This document shows, piece by piece, positions 35,839-45,650 of a DNA stretch of 64,000 bases. Both the position numbers and the translations under genes were made by a program. The stretch is from the NCBI GenBank assembly GCA_963995505.1, contig OZ023182.1, positions 19,361,619 to 19,425,618 on the forward strand. The letters run 5' to 3'. The number at the start of each line of letters is the position of its first letter. Position 1 is the first letter of the stretch. Origin of the DNA: Hypericum androsaemum (taxonomy: Eukaryota > Streptophyta > Magnoliopsida > Malpighiales > Hypericaceae). The notes under the pieces were generated by a model. The model had not been told where the DNA came from. It saw nothing but the letters and a program-made list of their open reading frames with translations, and did no database searches.

Positions 35839-36128
35839 GTTAGAGATGTCGAGAAATTAAAGAGGAAACGATTTGTGGGCTTGTTTCCTATTCTATTCGG
35901 ACTAACTTTTGGACTCCTAATTTGACCTACATAGCTTACTTGATGTACAAGGGTTTGCCTCTATATAAAGGCATGTTACCCTAAGGTTTTGTATGGCTTT
36001 GTGGCTCGAAAACTCATCAATAAAAATTCTCCTTTCTCCCCGTGGATGTAGGTATTAGGCCGAACCATGTAAACTCTTGCGTCCGTGTTCTTTGCGCGTT
36101 TTGTTCTCTGGTTGCTGAATTCCTAACA
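35839..36128 (+). repeat. 3' LTR of the non-autonomous copia element
   Basis: 290 bp, preceded by the purine-rich AAGGTGGAGAT. Differences from the 5' LTR (283 bp) are many small substitutions and indels, so the insertion is not very recent. Confidence 0.85.
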
Positions 36129-36560
36129 TGTTCCACAAAACTATAGATATGATTTTGTAAAGGCTGGACACCAATGAGATTGGACGAAAGGAGATGATTT
36201 CTTTAGCATTAGCGCCCAATCAAGTACTTGTGCTCCTTGTTGAAGGCCGTACCGCCTTTAATCGGATTGACAAAACTTTAGATATGATCTAATACTAATG
36301 AGATTGGATGAAAGTTATCGAGTTGTTGGCAGCCACAAACTTTTGGCTTGAGAGCTATAAATGAGAACATTACCTGAGAGTGTATTGAGGTCTTAAAGAT
36401 ACTCGGAAGAAATGGAGGATAAAATCCGAAGAAATGATACTGCGCCCGGCCTTACAAAAGGCTTTATTGAAACCCTTCGGCCCTGGAACCTTGTCCTAGC
36501 ATACAACCACGCAACATCTTTGACTTCCTCAATTGGAGGGATATCTTTCTAAAAAGTCTC
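36129..36560 (-). mobile_element. LINE reverse-transcriptase remnant (right part)
   Basis: The minus strand repeats the RT motif FRPISLVSSLYKIIS (36140-36200) and RLKAV, then further 5' sequence reading RKDIPPIEEVKDVAW, the usual start of the LINE RT domain. Stops occur. With 33725-34172 it forms one decayed LINE split by the copia element. A partial tandem copy of the RPISL segment lies on both sides. Confidence 0.55.
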
Positions 36561-36649
36561 TCTCCTGCGTGCCGATCCTATTGAAGAGGGATGGATCTAG
36601 CTTGGGTCTCTCCCAGCCCCACCTTTGTGAATTATCTTTTGTAGTGGTC

Positions 36650-36889
36650 ATGGATGATGTTTTTGTTCTCTTCCGGTTGTTTAAGTTGCCTCCCTTCGAC
36701 CATTATGCTTCCAATGTGAAGGTTGCTGATGGCTTGACAGTCCAAGAGTTGAAGGAAATAACCGAGTATATTAAGGAAGTCTCCTACAACCTCGATACCG
36801 GAGATCTCGAGGACATGACATTTGTGAAGCGTGTGATCCCAGCTCAAGTGACCAGTGCGATTGCAGCTCCAGTGGCCGGCCAGGAGTAG
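36650..36889 (+). CDS. Small POZ/SKP1-N-like protein, paralogue 2 (79 aa from first ATG)
   Basis: Core: MDDVFVLFRLFKLPPFDHY, then NVKVADGLTVQELKEITEYI, ending APVAGQE. The second part is the family member closest to the SKP1 POZ end (VPLPNVTSK.LAKVIEYC). The frame stays open upstream of this ATG (HLCELSFVVV, matching the family N-terminus), so the true start or a 5' exon may lie further left, or the gene is 5'-truncated. Its 3' flank (AATAAAGTGTGTGTTGCTTAG) matches the 3' flank of paralogues 4 and 5, which supports membership. It is the only member on the plus strand. It lacks the charged GESSG tail. Confidence 0.55.
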   Translation: MDDVFVLFRLFKLPPFDHYASNVKVADGLTVQELKEITEYIKEVSYNLDTGDLEDMTFVKRVIPAQVTSAIAAPVAGQE

Positions 36890-38330
36890 GAGTAGGAGAG
36901 ATACCGTGAGTGAGGAACTTCAAAAATAAAGTGTGTGTTGCTTAGCTACTAATTTGGTTGATGTGCGTTTAGTCCTATTGTGTGCTATCTATTAAGACTC
37001 TTTAAGTATTAATTATCTGCTATCTATTAATACTCTTAATTATCTGCTATTTATTACTACTCATAAAGTCTTAATTATCTACTATCCATTATAGATTGTA
37101 ATTCTATTTCTGCCGTGTTAATCTCCCTGCGCAATCTACAAATAAAAAAAGTACTAAAACCAAAAGTTCAATTTTTTTTAACGTATATAAATTTTTTATG
37201 AATTTCGTGATATATTTTCTAGTTCATGGCTGTCATAAATCACTAATTTTAGGAGTTCTTTTATTCCTCTACCTTCCCTTCTTTTACTTTCAAGATCAAC
37301 AACCTAGCACTGGTCAAATCCAACACCAATATCCAAACTTAACTTCGGCACTGCCCAATCACTTTTCGCACTCAAACACCAATACCCAGAAAGAAAGGAG
37401 AACCCTCGAAGCTTTAAAACAGTGAAATAACACATCAGCAGAGGCACCCAAAAAAAAAAGAAAAAAAAGGAAGGGAGATAAGGAGAGAAATCTGGGAGGA
37501 GGAAGAGAACCTGCGATTCGGGGGGAACGGCTAACGAGGAAGCTGTGGGGGAAGAAGAAAATGAAGACGCCATAGAGCAAGGACAGGAGACGAGCTGGAG
37601 GTGCCCCGCGACAAAGAAGAACCATGCGCGCGCATGTGCATCTCCGAGGCGGACCTTGTAGTGGTGGTGGATATCCAATGGGACCAGGACGAACAGCTTC
37701 TTCGGGGCGAATCTAACATCCGGTGGAAAAAGTCTTGGTCAAAATCTGACTTTTTTTAATTGATTTTTGGTCGATAAAAATTTGTAAAGGACCAAGATCT
37801 GACTTTTTTAGTCGATTCTTGGTTGATAAGCCAATCCGAAATCTGTAAAGTAGATTTTCGCTGTTTGGCTATATAAACGAGATACCGAAGCAGTTTCTAA
37901 TTCATTTGTTGCCGTCATTCATCCCTCTCTAAATGACCCGGTGGCCGACCCAGGCACTGGTTGAAAATTTTGGGCGTAGGCCTGGTATAAAATTTTACAA
38001 CCCCATTGGTCCGACCAGTACGGTTAGATAAATTGGTCGGACTGGTCAGATTGGATAGTCTAACCTGTTGTATTAATTGAACCAGTCAGACCGGTTGGAC
38101 TGTGAGTTTATTTTTTGTATTTTCCAATTGGGCTGCCGACCGGTTGGATTGTGAGCTTCTTCCCTTGGTAAATTTTGGTCGAATTGTGTTGTCCGCTTCG
38201 TTATCCGACCGGTTGGACAAAAAAATGATAGAGAAGAATGTATGTTTATATGATATTTTCGTTGATATAAATTATTTTTTGTTCTGCTAATATAAAATTG
38301 CATATTATTTTCTTTTGCTATAGCCTTAAT
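36890..38330. other. Intergenic stretch with element fragments
   Basis: 37430-37720 is purine-rich then GC-rich; its end, GGATATCCAATGGGACCAGG, recurs at 25931. 37960-38220 carries GGTCGGAC/GACCGGTTGGAC motifs like the hAT elements at 21207 and 24350. The 124-aa minus frame at 37304-37678 is hydrophobic low complexity and I do not accept it. Confidence 0.4.
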
Positions 38331-38331
38331 A

Positions 38332-40005
38332 ATGGCTAACCGGATTGTAAAAATAAAGTTGAAATACGATGGAGTAATTTTTTACAACAATGAAACCGAT
38401 TTTGATTACGAAGGTGGTGAGAAAGAGAAGTTGAAGTTTCATGAAGAATTTGTCAGATACAATATATTGCGGAAAAAAATAGATAAAAAGATCCAATAGG
38501 TCCAAATGAAGAATTTGGCCTATTGATATTTAGATGTCCATTTGGAAGAGGACAAATTGGTCTAATATTTATTAACGATGATGAAGATGTTAGGATAATG
38601 CTACAGACCATGATTAACTTCTTTGGACCAATGGCGAGGGAGATTAAGCTTACAATAATTGTGAAAAAGAGGATGCTTAATGATTACAACCTGTTTGTCG
38701 CTGAAGAGAGTCTGTCCTTTAGTGGTGGTGATAATTACTATCAAGCTGGTATGTCCACAGGGATGGCTGTTGCTCATGAACCAATATTTGATTGGTTTGA
38801 AAATGATCCTAGAGAGACGGCTCCATATGCCACATATAATTTTGATCGTGAATAAGAATAAGAAGAAGAAGAAGAAGATGTAGAAGACGAAGACGAAGCA
38901 GAAGAAGACAAAGACAAAACAGACAGAGTAGAAGAAGAGGAACAACAATACGGAGAACAATAATACGGTCAACTTGCTCTAATTGAGCCTGGTGAACAAT
39001 CATCGATGACTGTTTATGCTGAAGAATAGGATTGCGATCGATCAATAGATGGAAGTTGTTCTGTTTGTTAAAAGAGGGTACGATTTGGAAGAGCAAAGTT
39101 GATGCAATGAGGAAGATCGCGACGTTCATAATGAAAGATGGGCGCAAGTTTGTCAGAAAAGAAACAAGGCTAGAAACTTTCTGTGAAGTGTAAAAAATGG
39201 GAGACGGATGATTGTAAATGGAAGATCCGTGTGTCACAGAAAAGAAGGGGTACACTTTTCAGTCCTTAGAAAATAGTGAAATACACCTACTCCCATACCT
39301 GTAGTCGCCTACGGAAGTCGCAGGATCATAAACAACTCACGTATGCTTTCATTGCACAAATTATTAAGAAATGAGTAGAGGAACAACCAGAAATTCGAGT
39401 GTCCACTATAAGGTCGGAGATCCACGACCATATTCGATATAGACTCTCGTATACAAAGATTTGGTGAGCAAAAGAGAAGGCGTTTCAAGATTTATGGGGA
39501 GATTAGCAAGAATCTTACAATCACCTTCCGTAATAGTTTGCGGCATGCAAGGTAAAGAATCCTAGAACTATTGTTGAATGAGAATATTTTCACACCCTCC
39601 CTGGTTGCGACCATTATGTGGAACCGTTGATGCTTGGAACAAAGATCTTTAAGCGAGTTTTCTGAAGCTTCAAGCCTTGCATTGAAGCTTTCAAATATTG
39701 CATGCCTGTCTTGAAGATTGATGGAACATTCTTGTATGGAAAATACAAGCGTGTCCTCCTGATCGCCACTGCAATTGATGGTAATAATGCTATAATTCTA
39801 ATAGCATTTGCTCTGATTGAGGGTGAGAACACGGATAGTTGGCCGTGGTTCATGGATCAAGTCCAGAAGCACGTCACGCCTGGCCGACTCGGAATATGTG
39901 TTATTTCTGATCGACATACAGGCATATTAAAAGTAATGAATACAGAGTATAGTTGGGGAGCAGACACTGATACCGCCCATCGATATTATCTTCGACACGA
40001 TAGTG
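38332..40005 (+). pseudogene. MULE (MuDR-type) transposase, degenerate
   Basis: Begins MANRIVKIKLKYDGVIFYNN as in plant MuDR-type transposases. It continues through an acidic Glu/Asp-rich part (38850-38960), a zinc-finger-region relic (WKWKIRVSQK-like, near 39210) and the catalytic part (PVLKIDGTFLYGKYKRVLL, IAFALIEGENTDSWPWF, ICVISDRHTGILK). Several stops and frameshifts break it, for example near 38496 and 38853. The match ends at HRYYLRH near 40000, where a minus-strand plant-mobile-domain relic starts. It could not make an active protein. Confidence 0.8.
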
Positions 40006-40015
40006 CAACGACATT

Positions 40016-41165
40016 ATTGGGTTATCTGGATATACGGCGATGCAGGTACTCCGTGATACACATATCTCGTCCGAAATTCTACCCAGATCTTCACATGGCC
40101 TTCGTAAATACTATTTCAATTTTGGCCAGCCTAACCCCGACCATCCATCGCACTATGTGTTACCTCATCAATCTCAGGTCTAGCCGGAATATCCTGGAGT
40201 AAGCTGAACTGTCCTAACACCCGATCAGGATAATGCCACTCCACATGCAAAAAGCATATCAATGAGACTCATGCCAACCACAAGCCACAATCATGATAGC
40301 ATATTGTCGGGAGATTGCCAAAGATCGCGCCGTTATATGGAATCCATACAACCTGTAATAAATGTACACACTCGTAGCTCGTCCAAATGGTGATGGTGAT
40401 ATATAATCAACAAGAATTAACTAATACAGTATATATGCTACAATATGATTTAAGTCAAAACTATTCATTACAATTTAATAAATAAATTACTTACATCTGA
40501 TTCTCTAAGCTCATCCAACCTGCGTCTGTAAATAGATACGGCTGTTATTTTTTTGCTGGCAGCTCTGTTTAATTTTTCACTCCACCTGCACAGTGACATA
40601 AATATACTACGTCAAGTCTATAATGTTAATCAGCGGCTAAAGTGCATTAAGTAGTAATTTGTACCTGATGTCCAGTGCTTGCCCTGGTTGTTGCACTGCT
40701 GGATATAACAAAACTGGACGATTTGGGATGATCCGTTCTCAAGCCCATATACATACTAACGTCATAGCCTCGGCAATAATGGCTTTACATAAATGGCTGT
40801 ACGTGTGTGCCAAACACGTACTACCCCAGCTGTAAGAACTAATTACCTTTACATTCTCGAGAAGTGGTAACCAATATGTGTTGACCCTCACATAACTGGA
40901 TTCGGGAAAAAGAATGCATCCAATAAGTCGCGATATGTTCGCTCGAACATATCATTTCACGACCTCATCACCATCATCAATCGGGATAGTAACAGGGTCA
41001 AAATGGTCCTCGAACTATTTTAGGACAATTTGGTTTTTCCAAACCATTCTAAGGGTATCCGCCGGGTTAATGCCAAATAGACGTGCGCACAACTCGTGCC
41101 AATCAGGAGGTGTCTGCAATCCTGTTACTGGGTGTCCAATCACCAAAGTACAAATCTCATCCACC
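40016..41165 (-). pseudogene. Plant mobile domain (PMD/MAIN-like) pseudogene
   Basis: Reading the minus strand from 41165: DWHELCARLFGINPADTLRM, then LIGCILFPESS and YWLPLLEN, SWGSTCLAHTYSHLCKA, ERIIPNRPVLLYP, an exon with RWSEKLNRAASKK and YRRRLDEL, then WIPYNGAIFGNLPTICY, SLICFLHVEWHYPDRVLGQF and IPARPEI. This is the order of the aminotransferase-like plant mobile domain. In-frame stops occur. PMD genes occur next to or inside MULE-type transposons in plants, so it may belong with the transposase to its left. Tail to tail with it. Confidence 0.75.
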
Positions 41166-41169
41166 TAGT

Positions 41170-41740
41170 AAATTCCTAGTGCCCAAACCCGTTCCTATGA
41201 ATGTCCTCCTCCGAGGGTACCTGGTCCAGGCCAAGTTGGGCCCGACCGTTGAAGGGTACTTGGCTTTTGAGAAGGGCAGGTGTCCGGGGAAGTACTTCCA
41301 CGCACAGACGATTCTGGTTGGTGGGTCAATGTCGGATTTGGTCGATAAGAAGGCCATGGTCGGTATATACCTAAAGTGCAGGTCGTTGGAATGTGCTCGT
41401 AAGGTGTTTGATGAAATGCCTGAGAGAGATGTGGTTTCTTTTGATCGCGTTGATTGTGACTTGTAATAAGTATGGGAACGTTGACACTGCCAACGAGTTG
41501 TTTGACGGGTTTACTGTAAAGGACACTGGCTTGGACCGCGGTGGTGACTTGATTCACCCAAAATGAGAAGCCGAGGGTGGCGATAGAGTGTTATGCAAAA
41601 TGCAGGTGTTGAGATCGATGAAATTGCTTGGCTTGGGCTGATCTCGCTAATTGGATTCGCGAGATGGCCGAGAGTTTGTCAGCTACAGATGGTTCCAGTG
41701 TCCTCTTAGGATCTGCGATATGTATTCAAAATGTGGTAAT
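41170..41740 (+). pseudogene. PPR (pentatricopeptide repeat) gene fragment
   Basis: Reads KKAMVGIYLKCRSLECARKV then FDEMPERDVVSF, a classic PPR motif run of the PLS class. After a frameshift it continues YGNVDTANELFDGF and further decayed repeats to about 41735 (the degenerate form of MYSKCGN). No start, and only about three to four repeats. Full PPR proteins are several hundred residues and act in organelle RNA processing; this is a relic. Confidence 0.75.
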
Positions 41741-42077
41741 GCTAGTTTCTTCCTCCCTATTGTTCACATTTTTTTAGTGTTTTAGGCTAGGAATTCTAAA
41801 GAGACGAGTAATGAGATATATGAGTTTGGAGATTATATGTTTCTTATTGAATGACAATATTGTAAATTTGTGTAGGTTTAGAGGTATTTTTTGCATTTTG
41901 AATGGTGCCTCGCCGGAAAAGTAACCGAAATTTGAAAGGATTCTAATGCTATCATTGATTGCTAGAACTATCATTGGTGCATATACGGAAGTTATGCTGA
42001 TTGATGATAAGATATGTCACTTTTGAAGTAGGTATAGTTAATTTATTGTAATATGGTGTGCTAAATAGTTGAATCTA

Positions 42078-42164
42078 TGCTCTCTCTTCCAACCTCTAAT
42101 CTCTCGGTGTTCTTGCTGTATTGATACTCTTGGAGTTAATAATATTTTATACCTTTCCAAAAAA
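42078..42164 (+). mobile_element. 87-bp 5'-truncated LINE insertion with 13-bp TSD
   Basis: Ends with GAGTTAATAATATT, ACCTTTCC and an A run, like plant LINE 3' ends. ATAGTTGAATCTA (42065-42077) and ATAGTCGAATCTA (42165-42177) flank it. The related promoter of the F-box copy at 29811 lacks it. It lies about 200 bp upstream of the F-box ATG. Confidence 0.65.
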
Positions 42165-42360
42165 ATAGTCGAATCTAGTTTCCCTTAGCTTACTAGATGT
42201 CTTCCTTGACTAATTTTCCTTATCTCATCGTTAAATTAAGAGTCCTATAACTGCCCGAATTCCTGGTCAAATCTATTTTATTGAAGGTCAAATTCCTGTC
42301 ACATATTTAGGTCGAACTTGCAGGGATTGTGCATATAAGAACTAGAACCACACCCTTCTA

Positions 42361-44190
42361 ATGGCGGAATACGTTGGATCGGAATCCGAGCTCCCCCAGG
42401 ACGAATTAATTCCGGCTGTAACAAGTTCAACAGATGAAACAGACCAGGTATTGTTATAAAGCTCTTCTGCAGCATTTATAACGCGGTGCATACCTTCTAT
42501 TAGCAAATTCAATGATAGGATGCATCTGATCTGAGTTCCGTAATTATGCGCACAAGATGCAGAATATTGCTCAGGCCAGGTCCGGAAACAATGATCAGAA
42601 TCTTGACAAGTTTAGTGAACTGACTTCCCTAGTCTTCTATCACATCTTATCTTTCCTTGGAGTGAATGATCTTGCGCGGCTATGTGTCGTGTCTGCGAGA
42701 TTCCAAGAGCGTTGTGTGTCCAGCCCCAACATTCATTTCGATGTGAACTTCGACGAGGAAAGTTGCACAAGCAAGTGTAGAGGGCTCAGGAACCTCCTTG
42801 AAAAGCTGTTGCATGTGCAAGCTGAAGAGTCAGGGTTGCTGCAAATGAACCTTTTTCGCCTTCACTGGCATTGCCACGATTGCAGAGATTTTTCTCCAAC
42901 ATCTGTCTTCCATCGCTGGCTGAAGAGGGCGGTAGTTTGTAGCGCCCAAGAAATTGATATCGGATTTTTTCCCGGTCAAGTAGGTTTTGTCCTGCCCGAC
43001 TGCCTCCGTAGGGCTTCAACAACAGTTTTGAGACTGAATCTGCACGATGGCCTTCTAAATTGCCAACCAAAGGACGACTTCTCGTCCATCCAGATCTTAA
43101 GTCTGAGTTCAATTCGGGTGCCTTCTCGTTTCGATCTGGGTGAATGGATATCTGGCAATTTTGCATCACTGAAAACTTTGAAACTCGACAAGATACGCTT
43201 GATAGAAGACCTTTTAATTACAAGCTTGTCTCTTGAATGCCTCACTATCAGCCATTGCCTCATAGGATCCAGCGTAGGTCACTACACGTGTAACATCGAC
43301 TGCACCTCGCTAAAAAGCTTGCTAGTTCATTATTGCCGGTTTCAGTCGGTGAATCTTGGTATCACTTGTCCCTCCCTCAAGGACTTGCAAATCACCAAGT
43401 CTTCTAATGTATCTCTTGTTTATTCCGATATCTCAGCCCAAGCTCTCTGTACCTTGTCCATTGATATGGTATTCTTTGCTCCTTGGGGTGGGATTTTCAT
43501 AATCCATCCACAAAGCTTGCAGAGCTTGGAGAGGGTCACCCTTAAATTAGAACTTCACGATGGACTTCATGATGACAGTGATGAGATTAGAGCTGGCTTC
43601 GATATGAACAATCGTTCTCTTTGGTTTTTTCGAGGATTGAATTACACCTATGTATTGGAGATCGATATCGGCACTATCGGAGTAAATGTCAATTGCTATT
43701 TCCGTATCTCCTTTTTATTTCTCTTCTAGATACACATGATGGACGTTAATTTCCTCTATTTTGATGATTTCTTGCAGATTTTGGTTCTGAAAGAGGTGAA
43801 GCTTGTGTTGTACAATCTTCGCAATTTGGAAGTCACCATTGACAATTTGCAAGAACTGCATGCGACAGATATAGCGATGTTTATTAGTGTTATACGCTCG
43901 GCTTCGGCTGACCTCAGGACTTTGACAATAATATATGACGAGTGCCAATCCGATCGCATCCTGTTACATGTGAGTTTTAGTAGAGTTGTTCACATATCTG
44001 TCTCCCCAGCCTAGCCAAATTCATAGTATTTTGTCTTCTCGTTTTGCAGGTTGTTGAATCGCTGGAATCATGTGTTGGAAAAGAAATTCCTGCAACAGTT
44101 GAAATGGCTTTGTTGAAGCGTCCATTAACTGTCGCTCGTGACGAGGCATTGGCATGCATATGCTCCTCTTGCATACTTTCAGCTGTTTAA
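42361..44190 (+). CDS. F-box/LRR-like protein, intact copy (514 aa)
   Basis: Exons 42361-42447, 42557-43681, 43778-43969 and 44050-44190, all in phase 0 with GT/AG borders. Residues 1-29 are an acidic leader (MAEYVGSESELPQDE). The F-box lies just inside exon 2 (FSELTSLVFYHILSFLGVND, LARLCVVSARFQERC). Degenerate LRRs follow (LPDCLRRASTTVLRLNL, SLKTLKLDKI, SLECLTISHC, TSLKSLLVHYC, CPSLKDLQITK), then ALCTLSIDM. Exons 3 and 4 carry RNLEVTIDNLQEL and a C-terminus ending ICSSCILSAV. The layout is that of plant F-box/LRR substrate adaptors of SCF ubiquitin ligases, with the F-box binding SKP1. The target is unknown. Two damaged paralogues lie at 27949 and 29811. Small SKP1-N-like genes surround it. 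Confidence 0.8.
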
Positions 44191-45012
44191 GGATCTTATA
44201 TTTTATCTGGTGGACTAATCAAGTTTTTAGCTAGGTAAACTTTTGGATAGTAGTAAAGTTCATCTGACAAATTTTTAACATGATTGAGTTCGAATGGTTT
44301 GAAACCCGAGAACTCTATTTAAGATAGAGCAACTCTTTTTACCACTAAATCTTATTAGTGTTTGTTGGTTCTGAGGATCTTGTATTACTATGTTTCTAGT
44401 TGTTAGTCGTGCGATAGGCAAATTGGAATGCTACATTTTCAAACTGCAATGCATCATTTAATACTAACTAATAATTTATCTAACTTCAAGAGTCATCTAT
44501 CTCCCAAATTATGTGCACGAGACGAGATCAACCTTCAACAACTATCTGCATTTCAGTTCTCAATTCACCATTTCAAGTCTGCATCTTTGGACAGTACCCG
44601 AAACGCAGAGCACCTCGGATCGCAGTTGTTCTTGAACTCTCTAGTAATCACTTCATGTTACAAGAACTGGACATGGTTTGAACACTTCCAAATTTTCATT
44701 AAACTGCTGCAACTCAAAAACCATTCTAAAGAGTGGAAGGTTGAGCTTCTGTGATAGAATCCGAAAAACGTGGAATCAAGGAAGGTCGAGTCTGTAATTA
44801 GAAGGCGCATTTCTTGTAAAACTAAAAGATAGCAGGGATTAAGCCCTGTTCCGACATTGCTGGTACCTTAATTAACAAGTGCACGAAATAAAAACAAAGT
44901 TGAGTGAGTGTGTTCCTTAACATAGGTACTAGAACAGATCAAACAAGCTAATTGTTTAAGCCACACTTTTATTGGATCTACCTCACTCTTCTGATGTAGT
45001 GTAGACCTCCTC
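44191..45012. other. Intergenic between F-box gene and small gene 3
   Basis: No gene. The right end (44870-45000) is the 3' flank of the minus-strand gene at 45013 and contains GTTCCTTAACATAGGTACTA, CAAACAAGCTAATTG and AAGCCACACTTTTATT, shared with the flanks of 48559 and 50088. Confidence 0.5.
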
Positions 45013-45411
45013 CTAGTCGCATTTCTTCTCGTCCTCCTTGTCGCATCTCTTCTCGTCCTCCTTGTTGCCTTTCTTCTCCTCGTCATCGTCTTCCTCCTCC
45101 TTGTCGCCTTTCTTCTCGTCCTTCCCCTTCGCGCCTTTCTTGTCACGCTCCTCCTTCTCATCATCACCATCATTGTTGTCATCAGATTCATAGATGAGGC
45201 CCAGCTGATGCTTGCAGACCCCAATAATCGACTCGCGCTCATCCGGCGGGCAGGAGCTGGAGATGCGCACGTGGGTCAGCTGATTAAAGTTGGTCCAACT
45301 GTAGTCAAACAAGGCTTCGCAGGAGGACACTTCGATCGTCGCCGCCTTGCGGCCGCCAACCGTCCCGGTTGATATGATCTTTGCCTTTTCGAAATCTTTT
45401 CTTCCCAACAT
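45013..45411 (-). CDS. Small POZ/SKP1-N-like protein, paralogue 3 (132 aa), long charged tail
   Basis: Single exon from an ATG whose context matches paralogues 4 and 5. Core: KAKIISTGTVGGRKAATIEV, SSCEALFDY, LTHVRISSSCPPDERESIIG and VCKHQLGLIYES. From residue about 78 it changes to an Asp/Glu/Lys repeat (EEDDDEEKKGNKEDEKR-type), the longest tail of the family, probably expanded by GAG/AAG slippage. It has no GESSG motif. It lacks the SKP1 helices that hold F-boxes. With the intact F-box gene 820 bp away, an SCF-related role is possible but unproven. Confidence 0.6.
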   Translation of the reverse strand: MLGRKDFEKAKIISTGTVGGRKAATIEVSSCEALFDYSWTNFNQLTHVRISSSCPPDERESIIGVCKHQLGLIYESDDNNDGDDEKEERDKKGAKGKDEKKGDKEEEDDDEEKKGNKEDEKRCDKEDEKKCD

Positions 45412-45534
45412 GATGAATTTGTCTCAGCAATATACGAACTCGCTTCTCTTTCGTTATAATCTCTCCCTATATTTCAGTTGAATGCGTATAAAATGGGCTT
45501 CCTAGAGACTGTAAATATAGAGATAGAGAGGGAT

Positions 45535-45650
45535 CATGGAGAGATTGTGTTTAATTTGTACAAGCTGGTAGTTGATTTGGTGCAAGTGCAATTTGTGTTC
45601 TAGGAGCATGCAGCTGCTAGTTGTTGGTCACGTATTAAGCATTCTAATCT
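45535..45650 (-). promoter_or_regulatory. Conserved upstream block of small gene 3
   Basis: GATTGTGTTTAATTTGTAC, GTGCAAGTGCAATTTGTGTT and GAGCATGCAGCTGCTAGTTG, then CACGTATTAAGCATTCTAAT. The same series stands upstream of the gene at 50088 (50525-50627) and in part at 48559 and 27482. Nearer the ATG, CTCTTTCGTTATAATCTCTC is shared with 48559. Confidence 0.5.

Larger units (their letters stand above)
34173..36128 (+). mobile_element. Non-autonomous copia-type LTR element, complete with TSD
   Basis: 5' LTR 34173-34455 and 3' LTR 35839-36128 (TGTT...TAACA), primer-binding site TGGTATCAGAGC at 34458-34469 (initiator Met-tRNA), and a perfect 5-bp target duplication TGTTC at 34168-34172 and 36129-36133. 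The interior begins with a copia gag start (FALVKFDGSLNFGLWQ) that soon meets stops. No protease, integrase or RT is seen, so it would need proteins from another element. Confidence 0.85.

Noticed and set aside
37304..37678. 124-aa minus-strand frame
   Set aside because: Phe/Leu/Ser low complexity from a purine-rich tract on the other strand.
38601..39255. Hydrophobic minus-strand frames of 123 and 148 aa
   Set aside because: Shadows of the Glu/Asp-rich part of the plus-strand MULE transposase.
42786..43263. Minus-strand frames of 127 and 95 aa
   Set aside because: Shadows of the F-box/LRR exon on the plus strand.
44868..45242. 124-aa Arg/Thr/Lys-rich minus frame
   Set aside because: A frame-shifted reading of the charged tail of small gene 3.
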